A stretch of DNA of 31,647 nucleotides from Acidobacteriaceae bacterium (GTDB taxonomy: Bacteria > Acidobacteriota > Terriglobia > Terriglobales > Acidobacteriaceae): contig PLKY01000257.1 in NCBI GenBank assembly GCA_003140785.1, forward strand, positions 1-31,647, given 5' to 3'. The translations under genes were made by a program, and so were the position numbers. Under the pieces are notes generated by a model. It was not told the DNA's origin and did not search any database. It saw only the letters and a list, made by a program, of their open reading frames with translations. Below are positions 25,235-31,647 of this stretch, in pieces; position 1 is the first letter of the stretch; the number at the start of each line of letters is the position of its first letter.

Positions 25235-26161
25235 ATGACTGTTCAATCGAAAAGCTCTCTCGTCGCTTCCCTCGAAAAGGCCGCCGCATTGGCCGGTCTG
25301 ACATTGCTCTCGACCTCGTCGGGCAGTGACTTTAACGGCGAACCCACGGTGATTTTTCAACTCGGTATTCCCGGTGTCGAGGATCGGTCGCTCCAGCTCG
25401 AGTTGAGCGAAGCATTCGAATTCGACAAGCCAAATCTGCTGCCCGAGATGACAGCGCATTTGTCCGCCGAAGCCAAGCGCCTGCGCAATCCGCGCCCCGA
25501 GTGCTACGTCACGCTGGCTGGGCTGCCCATCGCGTTCGGTAAATTTCAGTGGCCCTTCCATCGCTCCAGTTCCGGCTCGGATACCTATATCGTTCACGGC
25601 GAAATGCACCTTGCGGACGGCGGCGCGCACAACTTACACGCCAAAGTGGCGGCCTCTGTCACGGTGACTTTCGCGGAGATTGTTCCCGCCATGGAGCAGC
25701 CCTACGCCGAGACATTCGTCTACAACGCTATTCGCAAAACGGTCGACCTGGGCCAGCTTGAATTCGTGAAGTCGGGCAATCGCCAGCCCGTGCCCGTCAC
25801 CACGCGCTACTACAGCCGCTGGCAAAAGAAGTTCCTCTTCACCGAGACCAACGATGCCGAGCGGCTGGAATACCTGCTGCGCAAGGTCTACTGGTTGTCT
25901 GGCGTCTTAGGGGAAAGCAAACCTGTATGGATCGCCGATCCGCGCGACGCGCAATATCTGAATACAACGGAGGCCGACTTGCTGCGCATGGCGGGCGATG
26001 AAGCGGGCGAAGGACTGATGGCGCTCGATGGCGAGTATGCTTCAGCCACGCAGGCATTGCTGGCGCGCGCACCCGAGTACCACGCTGCGCTTGAGGCCGC
26101 GCTCAATTTCACCAAACCGCAGTTCAACGAGTCAATGCGCTCCGGCCGGGCGAATATGTAG
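25235..26161 (+). CDS. Conserved-looking hypothetical protein, 308 aa
   Basis: I do not recognise a family. The ATG at 25235 is chosen because AGGA stands about nine bases upstream; earlier in-frame ATGs lie inside the ABC gene's territory. No signal peptide or membrane segment is visible, so it is probably cytoplasmic. It has a mixed alpha/beta look: LVASLEKAAALAGLTLLS at the start, a central part with FGKFQWPFHR and GSDTYIVHGEMHLADGGAH, YYSRWQKKFLFTETNDAERL, and an acidic helical C-terminus. Codon use resembles the neighbours. It is divergent from the ABC ATPase gene, which may or may not be functionally linked. Confidence 0.8.
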   Translation: MTVQSKSSLVASLEKAAALAGLTLLSTSSGSDFNGEPTVIFQLGIPGVEDRSLQLELSEAFEFDKPNLLPEMTAHLSAEAKRLRNPRPECYVTLAGLPIAFGKFQWPFHRSSSGSDTYIVHGEMHLADGGAHNLHAKVAASVTVTFAEIVPAMEQPYAETFVYNAIRKTVDLGQLEFVKSGNRQPVPVTTRYYSRWQKKFLFTETNDAERLEYLLRKVYWLSGVLGESKPVWIADPRDAQYLNTTEADLLRMAGDEAGEGLMALDGEYASATQALLARAPEYHAALEAALNFTKPQFNESMRSGRANM

Positions 26162-26166
26162 GGCCG

Positions 26167-26610
26167 CTAAAGAGCCGTGCCACACCCCGCGCAGAAGCGC
26201 GCTCCTGCGGGATTCGTGCGCTGGCAGTGGCTGCAGGCCACAAGCGTTCCTGGCTGGGCCAGAGCCGAACCGGGCGCAGGTGGCATATTCACGGTGACGT
26301 TGATGGGCCAACCCATGGGCGGCGCGCTCATGCCCAAGGCTGCCGCGATTCCTGCTGCCTGGATCGCGTTGAATTCCCGGACCCGTCCGGGCATAAAGAA
26401 GCATTCAACCACGCCGAGGACCGTGGTGATGCCGGTCCAGAAAAAGCAGCAATAGAGGATGCCCAGGCCCGTGCGGCGCAGATAAAAGTGATGGATGCCG
26501 AATGTGCCCAGAAACAGCGCCAGCAGAATCCCCACCACCTCGTCGCGGCGTGCCGACTCATATTGCTGATAAAAAATGGCCTGCGCATTGGGATACGAAA
26601 CGGTGCTCAT
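26167..26610 (-). CDS. TM2-domain protein with C-terminal zinc ribbon
   Basis: A 147-residue membrane protein. Residues about 22-75 form a TM2 domain: two hydrophobic helices around the GTFGIHHFYLRRTGLGIL turn. A Pro/Ala-rich linker leads to a zinc ribbon with C126-x2-C129 and C140-x2-C143 (CSHCQRTN, FCAGCG). The ATG at 26610 is preceded by GAGGGAAGG; upstream codons in frame are not needed. Function of TM2 proteins in bacteria is unknown. It converges on the 308-aa gene with a five-base gap and is divergent from the aldo/keto reductase gene. Confidence 0.87.
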   Translation of the reverse strand: MSTVSYPNAQAIFYQQYESARRDEVVGILLALFLGTFGIHHFYLRRTGLGILYCCFFWTGITTVLGVVECFFMPGRVREFNAIQAAGIAAALGMSAPPMGWPINVTVNMPPAPGSALAQPGTLVACSHCQRTNPAGARFCAGCGTAL

Positions 26611-26727
26611 AGGCCTTCCCTCGTTTGACTTGCATTTAACTATACGCAGGGGCAAGACGGCGAGTTCCTTCCCCGCCCTGCCCCAAAAGGCCAAACCTCA
26701 CCTCCGTTGCCGTAGCATCAAAGGGTC

Positions 26728-27600
26728 ATGGATACCCCACCGGCTTCGATCAGCGAAACCTTCTCGATTGGCGGCGACCTTCCGGTCCATCGCCTCGGCT
26801 ACGGCACCATGCGCCTGGTGGGAGACGGCGCGTGGGGCGAGCCGGCGGACCCAGCCGAAGCGCACCGCGTGCTGCGCCGCGCCGTCGAATTGGGCGTCAA
26901 CCTCATTGACACTGCCGATGCGTACGGTCCAGAAATCGCCGAGCGGCTCATCGCCGAAGCACTGTACCCGTATCCACCAGGACTCGTCATCGCGACCAAG
27001 GGTGGCATCACGCGCCAGGGTCCTGCGAAGACCGAGTACGTGGGCCGCGCCGGCTATTTAATTCAGTGTGTGGAGATGAGCCTGCGCCGCCTGAAGCTGG
27101 AGCGCATCGAGCTCTACCAATTGCATCGAATTGACCCGAGCACGCCGCTCGAAGAGAGCCTCGGCGCGTTGCGCCAGATGCAGGAGCAGGGCAAGATTCG
27201 CCACATCGGCCTCAGCGAAGTCACGCCCGCGCAGATTGAAGAAGCGCAGAAAATCGTGCCCATCGTGACCGTGCAGAACCGCTATTCGCTCGCAGATCGC
27301 CGCCACGAAGAAACGCTTGCCTGGTGCGAGCAGCGTGGCATCGCGTTTCTGCCGTGGTATCCGATGGTCGCCGGAAAAATCCTGAAAGCCGATCACCCCT
27401 CGGCGAGGACTTTTGGGGCTATCGCAGAGCGCCACGGTGCTACGGTCGCGCAACTCCTGCTGGCGTGGCTCCTGCATCGCTCGCCGGTCATGCTGCCCAT
27501 TCCCGGCACGTCGAAAGTTGAGCACCTGGAAGAAAACATCGCCGCCGCTGGGCTGAAGCTTACCGCTGACGACTGCGCAGAGATTGAAGCGGCCGCGTAG
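26728..27600 (+). CDS. Aldo/keto reductase
   Basis: A 290-residue NADPH-dependent oxidoreductase of the AKR superfamily. The catalytic tetrad is present: D61 and Y66 in NLIDTADAYGP, K91 in VIATKGG, and H133 in YQLHRID. The C-terminal cofactor-binding region (MLPIPGTSKVEHLEENIAA) is typical. No signal peptide, so cytoplasmic. AAAGGG is just before the ATG. Stands alone, convergent with the GH1 gene; substrate not readable, though members often act on sugars or toxic aldehydes. Confidence 0.93.
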   Translation: MDTPPASISETFSIGGDLPVHRLGYGTMRLVGDGAWGEPADPAEAHRVLRRAVELGVNLIDTADAYGPEIAERLIAEALYPYPPGLVIATKGGITRQGPAKTEYVGRAGYLIQCVEMSLRRLKLERIELYQLHRIDPSTPLEESLGALRQMQEQGKIRHIGLSEVTPAQIEEAQKIVPIVTVQNRYSLADRRHEETLAWCEQRGIAFLPWYPMVAGKILKADHPSARTFGAIAERHGATVAQLLLAWLLHRSPVMLPIPGTSKVEHLEENIAAAGLKLTADDCAEIEAAA

Positions 27601-27627
27601 GGCCTTCCCTGCAACCGCGGCACAACT

Positions 27628-29067
27628 CTATACCACTGCATTCTTCGCAATCACGTCTTTGTACCACTCCGCGCTCAGCTTGGGCGTGCGCTTCAACGTC
27701 TTGAAGTCCACGTAGTGCAGGCCGAAGCGCTTGCTGAACCCATCGGCCCACTCGAAGTTGTCCATGAGGCTCCACAGGAAATAGCCCTGTACCGGATAGC
27801 CTTCCTTGACGGCTCGATGCAGGTGCGTGAGGTGGTCGCGCAGATACATGATGCGATCCACGTCCTCGACGCGGCCCGCGGGCGTCAACACATCGTCGGA
27901 GGACGTGCCGTTTTCTGTGATGTAAATGGCCTTCGGCTTCCACAGGTCGCATACGTTGCGCACTCCCCAGTAGATGCACTCAGGCCCCAGCGTGAGCCAC
28001 GGCGAATACATGTGGGGATAGGAACTAGGCATCGGTTCCACAGCGAAACCCTGCGGGGAATCATCGGCGCGCGCATAGAGCGGCACGTAGATATTCGCGC
28101 CTACAAAATCTACCGGGCTGCCGATGGCCTTCATGTCGCCCTCTTGCACCTTGGGGGCGTTGGCTCCTTCGTGCTGCAGGTATTCATTTGGATATTTGCC
28201 TTCCATGACTGCGGTCAGAAAGGGCGCGTTCCCGATGCGTGTGGCTGCGCGCGCAGCCGCAACATGTTCCGGAGTTTCGATGACCGGAACAAACACGACC
28301 GCATTCTCCGCCAGTCCCACCTGGGTACCGCTCGGTGTGTTGGCGCGAATGGCCTGCACACCGAGGCCGTGCGCCAGAATCGCGTGATGCCGAATCTGAT
28401 TGCACTCGCCGTCGGAAAGCTTGAGGCCGGGCGCAAATTGTCCGTAGCGATAGCCAAGATCGGTGAAGCACACGAACTCATTCGTGGTCATGAAATGATG
28501 CACGCGGTCGCCGAGCTTCTTCGTGACATAGCCCGCATAATCCGCGAACGATTTTGCCGTGGCCCGGTTCTGCCATCCGCCGTCGAGGGCCTGCGGCAGG
28601 TCCCAGTGGAAGAGCGTGACATAAGGAGTGATGTTGTTCGCCAGCAGCTCGTCAATCACGCGGTTATAGTAGTCGAGCCCTTTGGGATTTGGCTGGCCCG
28701 CGCCATCCGGAATCACCCGTGACCATGAGATCGACATGCGATACGTGCTCACTCCAAGCGCCTTCATCAACTGCACGTCTTCCTTATAGAGATGGTAGGA
28801 GTCGTCGGCTACATCGCCTGTTTCGCCGTGAAACGTCTTGCCCGGCGTATGCGCAAACGTGTCCCAGATCGACGGCCCGCGGCCATCGTCTTTGGCTCCG
28901 CCTTCCACTTGATAGGCCGCTGTCGCGCATCCCCACAGAAATCCCCTGGGATAGCTGAGGGTTGCTGTCTCGCCCCAAGCAAGCCGGGGAAGTGAAACGC
29001 CGGCGCAGGCAGCAGCTGCCGTTGCGGCTGCGCCTTTGCCAAATTGCCGGCGTGTGAGATTTTTCAT
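27628..29067 (-). CDS. Tat-exported GH1 beta-glucosidase
   Basis: A 479-residue glycoside hydrolase family 1 enzyme, expected to cleave beta-glucosides (or related beta-glycosides) with retention. The N-terminus TRRQFGKGAAAT followed by an Ala-rich stretch ending near LPRLAWGE is a Tat signal, so it should act in the periplasm. Family motifs: FLWGCATAAYQVEGG (43-57), ISWSRVIPDG (113-122), TTNEF with acid/base E197 (the usual Pro after E is Phe here), YITENG with nucleophile E385, and WSLMDNFEWADGFSKRFGL near the end. AAGGA stands before the start. A LacI-type operator candidate lies 44 bases upstream. Monocistronic. Confidence 0.94.
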   Translation of the reverse strand: MKNLTRRQFGKGAAATAAAACAGVSLPRLAWGETATLSYPRGFLWGCATAAYQVEGGAKDDGRGPSIWDTFAHTPGKTFHGETGDVADDSYHLYKEDVQLMKALGVSTYRMSISWSRVIPDGAGQPNPKGLDYYNRVIDELLANNITPYVTLFHWDLPQALDGGWQNRATAKSFADYAGYVTKKLGDRVHHFMTTNEFVCFTDLGYRYGQFAPGLKLSDGECNQIRHHAILAHGLGVQAIRANTPSGTQVGLAENAVVFVPVIETPEHVAAARAATRIGNAPFLTAVMEGKYPNEYLQHEGANAPKVQEGDMKAIGSPVDFVGANIYVPLYARADDSPQGFAVEPMPSSYPHMYSPWLTLGPECIYWGVRNVCDLWKPKAIYITENGTSSDDVLTPAGRVEDVDRIMYLRDHLTHLHRAVKEGYPVQGYFLWSLMDNFEWADGFSKRFGLHYVDFKTLKRTPKLSAEWYKDVIAKNAVV

Positions 29068-29110
29068 TCGTGCTTTTCCTTTTCTCGTTCCGGCGATAGG
29101 TGGCGGAAGG

Positions 29111-29134
29111 CTCTAGCAAAACGTTTTAGCAGAG
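29111..29134 (-). promoter_or_regulatory. LacI-family operator candidate upstream of GH1 gene
   Basis: A 24-base imperfect palindrome with 18 symmetric positions: CTCT, three bases, AAAACGTTTT, three bases, AGAG. The centre carries AANCGNTT, the core of LacI/GalR-family operators. It lies 44-67 bases before the GH1 start, a good place for a repressor. The regulator gene is not in the window. Confidence 0.5.
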
Positions 29135-29288
29135 CACATGAAGAGATGGCAAGTGACGGACGAGCAGGGCCGACCCGGCCCGCTTTGCAATCCGGAGCCT
29201 GGAGTGCGCCGAACCGGGCATATCAAACTCCCGTGAATAATTGCCTTCCGCGATTGACGTGCCACATCGTCGAGATTAGTGTCGCGAC

Positions 29289-29516
29289 ATGGAGACCATA
29301 GACTTCGACCAGCTATACAGGGCATATAAACAGGCCGTGGATCAATGGGTGAATGCGATTCGTGCCGAAGAAGCTCTCGCGAAGGGCGATCATTCGATGA
29401 CGCAGATGGAAGCGTGGGATGACGCAGGGTTCAAATTACACGACGCGGAATTGACCGCCAAGAAGGCGCGGGACGCCTACAAGAATGCACTGCGCAAGAA
29501 GAACTACGGCTTTTAA
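29289..29516 (+). CDS. Small charged hypothetical protein, 75 aa
   Basis: Not recognised. The protein is helical-looking, strongly charged and without signal peptide or Cys; it ends RKKNYGF. Repeated Ala/Lys/Glu spacing (IRAEEALAKG, AELTAKKARDAYKNALRK) fits a helical hairpin or coiled coil. The ribosome site is weak (GAGATTAG about 15 bases upstream). Coding seems likely because the composition is protein-like throughout and nothing lies antisense. It is divergent from GH1 and convergent with the amidohydrolase. Confidence 0.6.
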   Translation: METIDFDQLYRAYKQAVDQWVNAIRAEEALAKGDHSMTQMEAWDDAGFKLHDAELTAKKARDAYKNALRKKNYGF

Positions 29517-29599
29517 GCAATCCATGCAACCTTTCACGCCCCAAGAACAAGTGCGGTGACCCGAAAATTGTGGCGTAGGTTCAACAAGCCGAGTTGGGA

Positions 29600-30910
29600 C
29601 TACTTCCCGGTGCTCTTGTAGACCGCCCCAGCCTTCATGACGAACTTGACGTCTTGCAAGAGCTTCACGTCGGCAAGTGGGTTGCCGTCGACGGCGATGA
29701 TATCGGCCCATTTGCCAGGGTCGAGCGATCCGGTTCGATCGCTCCAACCCATCAGGTCAGCCGCGTTCACGGTCGCGCTTTGGATGGCATCGATGGGCTT
29801 CATCCCAAGTTCACGCACATACACCTCGAGCTCATGTCCATTTAGACCGTGGGGGTAGACTGCCGCATCGGTGCCCAGCGCAATCTTGACGCCCGATTCG
29901 TAGGCATGCCGGATGTTCTTCTTGGCCACAGCGCTCACGTCTTTCATCTTCTGCTCGTAGAACGGCGGCAGCTTGCCGTACTCGAGCATCCAGTCTTCTA
30001 GATAGAGCGTCGGCACAAGATACGTGCCGTTCTTCTTCATCACTTCGATCGCCTGATCGTCGATGTAGCTGCCATGCTCGATCGAATCGACGCCTGCCTC
30101 GCTGGCCCACAGAATGCCCTGCGCTCCATGCGCGTGCGCTGCGACCTTGCGGCCAAGACGATGCGCGTCCGCGACAATTGCCTTCATCTCCTCAAGCGTG
30201 TATTGCGAGGCCTGCGGATCGTCTCCTTTGGAGAGAACGCCGCCGGTGGCGCAGATCTTGATCAGATCGGCGCCATACTTAATGTTCTGCCGCACCTGGT
30301 GTTGCACGGCAGCTATGCCGTCCGCTACGCCGTCGCCGACTTCGTGATACCGGATGGGCAGCAGGTTCTCATCGCAGTGCCCGCCGGTGATGCCGAGGAG
30401 CGGTCCGCTCACCTGCATGTGAGGGCCAGGAACCTGCCCAACGTTGATCGCGTCGCGCAAATCCACATCCACGAATCCTGAAGCGCCGACGTTGCGCACC
30501 GTGGTGAATCCGGCGAGAAGCGTCGTTCGCGCATTCACAACGCCGCTGATCGCATCCTTCGCGTCGGTGTCCGTGACCTCTTTGAATGGATCGAAGTCTG
30601 GGTTGCTGGTCAGGTGTGTGTGGACGTCGATCAGCCCCGGCAGAACTGTCAGCGTGCCGAGATCGATGACCGTGTCGCCGGATGAGGGCGGTGTGGAGGC
30701 CGTCGGCGCGATGGAGAGGATACGGTCGCCGGAGACTACGATGGTCTGCGCGTCGAGCGTTTTGCCGGTATGGACATCGAGAAGATGACCGGCGCGAATC
30801 AGCATGCGTTGCGGCGCAACATTCTGTGCAGACGCCACATGGGGATGCACGCCACCGAGAATCGTGAATACGACAGAAAGTAGGATTGAGACAGACACGC
30901 GCACGCGCAT
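29600..30910 (-). CDS. Secreted metal-dependent amidohydrolase
   Basis: A 436-residue amidohydrolase of the imidazolonepropionase/Xaa-Pro dipeptidase-like group, which cleaves amide bonds in dipeptides or related compounds using a binuclear metal site. The ATG at 30910 is chosen because it has GGAGG at good distance and opens a signal peptide (MRVRVSVSILLSVVFTIL, cleavage after VASAQ). Metal ligands seen: H97 and H99 (DVHTHL), K218 (IKICATGG, likely carboxylated), H259 or H261 (AHAHG), H279 (SIEHG), and D348 (GTDAA). Mature protein is periplasmic. A TGCTACACT extended -10 lies about 40 bases upstream. Exact substrate unknown. Confidence 0.92.
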   Translation of the reverse strand: MRVRVSVSILLSVVFTILGGVHPHVASAQNVAPQRMLIRAGHLLDVHTGKTLDAQTIVVSGDRILSIAPTASTPPSSGDTVIDLGTLTVLPGLIDVHTHLTSNPDFDPFKEVTDTDAKDAISGVVNARTTLLAGFTTVRNVGASGFVDVDLRDAINVGQVPGPHMQVSGPLLGITGGHCDENLLPIRYHEVGDGVADGIAAVQHQVRQNIKYGADLIKICATGGVLSKGDDPQASQYTLEEMKAIVADAHRLGRKVAAHAHGAQGILWASEAGVDSIEHGSYIDDQAIEVMKKNGTYLVPTLYLEDWMLEYGKLPPFYEQKMKDVSAVAKKNIRHAYESGVKIALGTDAAVYPHGLNGHELEVYVRELGMKPIDAIQSATVNAADLMGWSDRTGSLDPGKWADIIAVDGNPLADVKLLQDVKFVMKAGAVYKSTGK

Positions 30911-30948
30911 CGCAAGCCTCCATTTTGGAGATGGGTTGGGGCAGGCAA

Positions 30949-30957
30949 AGTGTAGCA
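30949..30957 (-). promoter_or_regulatory. Extended -10 promoter element of amidohydrolase gene
   Basis: On the minus strand TGCTACACT fits the extended -10 form (TGn plus TATAAT-like). No -35 match was found. It would start a leader of about 30 bases that includes the GGAGG ribosome site. Confidence 0.4.
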
Positions 30958-31019
30958 CGCGACTTATGGGCGGGGTGCCGGACTGATAAGCGTGCACGTG
31001 TTCGCTTTTCGCGCGCCAA

Positions 31020-31057
31020 AAATAAAAGCCGCGATCCGAGGACCGCGGCTTTTATTT
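31020..31057 (-). terminator. Rho-independent terminator downstream of rpoD
   Basis: A perfect 14-bp stem (AAATAAAAGCCGCG with its complement, arms 31020-31033 and 31044-31057) with a 10-base loop. Read leftward it ends in a T-rich tract (TTTTATTTTT), fitting termination of the rpoD message; its A/T flanks could also work rightward. Confidence 0.8.
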
Positions 31058-31089
31058 CTGATTCTGAAGATCCAGGTGCAATGGGTAAA

Positions 31090-31153
31090 GCGCGAAGCGC
31101 GTCTGCCCCACCGCAGACCGGGGCCCCCAGGAAACGGTCGCTGTTTCCTGGGG
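31090..31153. repeat. Cluster of inverted repeats between rpoD and its terminator
   Basis: Three hairpins in a row: GCGC-GAA-GCGC (31090-31100), GTCTGC/GCAGAC (31101-31106 with 31113-31118), and a perfect 11-bp stem CCCCAGGAAAC/GTTTCCTGGGG (31125-31135 with 31143-31153). The last begins nine bases after the rpoD stop. No T-run follows. It looks like a dispersed intergenic (REP-like) element, but other copies cannot be searched here. Confidence 0.5.
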
Positions 31154-31162
31154 TGGAGGTGG

Positions 31163-31647
31163 TCACATCTCTTTTACGCCATCCACAAACGCCTTCAGTT
31201 TGCGGCTGCGCGAAGGATGACGCAGCTTGCGCAACGCCTTGGCTTCGATTTGCCGAATGCGCTCGCGTGTGACCTGAAAGCTCTGTCCCACTTCTTCGAG
31301 GGTGTGCTCCGAGCCATCTTCGAGTCCGAAGCGCATCTTGATGACGCGCTCCTCGCGTGGTGTTAGCGTGCGTAACACCTGCGAGGTGTATTCCTTCAGG
31401 TTCACGCTGATGACAGCTTCGGAAGGCGAGACGGCCTGGCGATCTTCGATGAAGTCGCCGAGGTGCGAGTCCTCTTCTTCGCCAATTGGTGTCTCGAGCG
31501 AAATCGGCTCCTGCGCAATCTTGAGCACCTTGCGCACCTTGGCCACAGGAATATCCATGCGGCGCGCAATTTCTTCGCTTGAAGGTTCGCGGCCCAGTTC
31601 CTGCACAAGCTGACGGCTGGTGCGGATCAGCTTGTTGATGGTCTCGA
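31163..31647 (-). CDS. rpoD: RNA polymerase primary sigma factor RpoD (partial, C-terminal part)
   Basis: The last 161 codons of a sigma-70 factor; the 5' part lies beyond the window edge. Visible are the end of region 2/start of region 3 (ETINKLIRTSRQLVQELGRE), region 3 (EEIARRMDIPVAKVRKVLKI, EPISLETPIGEEEDSHLGDF), region 4.1 (LTPREERVIKMRFGLEDG) and region 4.2 with the -35-recognition helix-turn-helix (TLEEVGQSFQVTRERIRQIE, AKALRKLRHPSR). These are hallmark housekeeping-sigma sequences. Apparent internal starts near 31606 are not real starts because the conserved sequence continues upstream to the edge. Message ends at the hairpin 31020-31057. Confidence 0.96.
   Translation of the reverse strand, partial: ETINKLIRTSRQLVQELGREPSSEEIARRMDIPVAKVRKVLKIAQEPISLETPIGEEEDSHLGDFIEDRQAVSPSEAVISVNLKEYTSQVLRTLTPREERVIKMRFGLEDGSEHTLEEVGQSFQVTRERIRQIEAKALRKLRHPSRSRKLKAFVDGVKEM

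Noticed and set aside
27715..28722. Long plus-strand open frame (335 codons) antisense to the GH1 gene
   Set aside because: The minus strand carries intact GH1 motifs and catalytic residues throughout; the antisense frame is a by-product of GC-rich codon use and resembles nothing.
30916..30930. Small hairpin CTCCA-TTT-TGGAG touching the amidohydrolase ribosome site
   Set aside because: Only five base pairs with a three-base loop; too weak to claim a ribosome-site switch.

Overview
The window reads like a moderately GC-rich Gram-negative soil bacterium, most probably an acidobacterium (Terriglobia-like). The clues are a lipoprotein DUF1800 protein with duplicated Ig/TIG modules next to a Tat-exported DUF1501 protein, exported glycoside hydrolases, a signal-peptide amidohydrolase, and a full RND/outer-membrane efflux operon. 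This placement is inference from family content; no 16S or marker alignment was possible. No mobile element, CRISPR array or phage gene was seen.

Layout. (1) 75-1937(-): exported GH35 beta-galactosidase. (2) 2419-6700(+): DUF1800 lipoprotein and DUF1501 Tat protein, a tight pair with a palindrome plus -10 box upstream. (3) 7119-13713(+): three overlapping or coupled genes, namely transglutaminase-DUF2126 (predicted GS-fold amidoligase), a circularly permuted ATP-grasp fused to an alpha-E domain, and a second transglutaminase. A third transglutaminase-like gene converges on them (13726-14553, -). This is a predicted peptide-bond-forming/peptide-tagging locus of unknown product and the most interesting system here. 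(4) 14717-23878(-): one long operon transcribed leftward in the order response regulator, histidine kinase, YVTN beta-propeller, TolC-like protein, membrane-fusion lipoprotein, RND pump. Two PmrA-box-like direct repeats lie before its first and third genes. (5) 24139-24403(-): tRNA-Gly(GCC) and tRNA-Cys(GCA) with a good sigma-70 promoter whose -35 hexamer contains the stop codon of the upstream ABC ATPase gene. (6) 24400-27600: LolD/MacB-type ABC ATPase, divergent uncharacterised protein, TM2/zinc-ribbon protein, aldo/keto reductase. (7) 27628-31647: Tat-exported GH1 beta-glucosidase with a LacI-type operator candidate, a 75-aa charged protein, a secreted amidohydrolase, and the 3' part of rpoD with its terminator.

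How parts may work together. The GH35 and GH1 enzymes suggest periplasmic oligosaccharide breakdown, each under its own candidate LacI-family operator. The two-component system probably controls itself and the efflux genes. The amidoligase/transglutaminase genes are translationally coupled and so probably act as one pathway, but their substrate cannot be read from the sequence.
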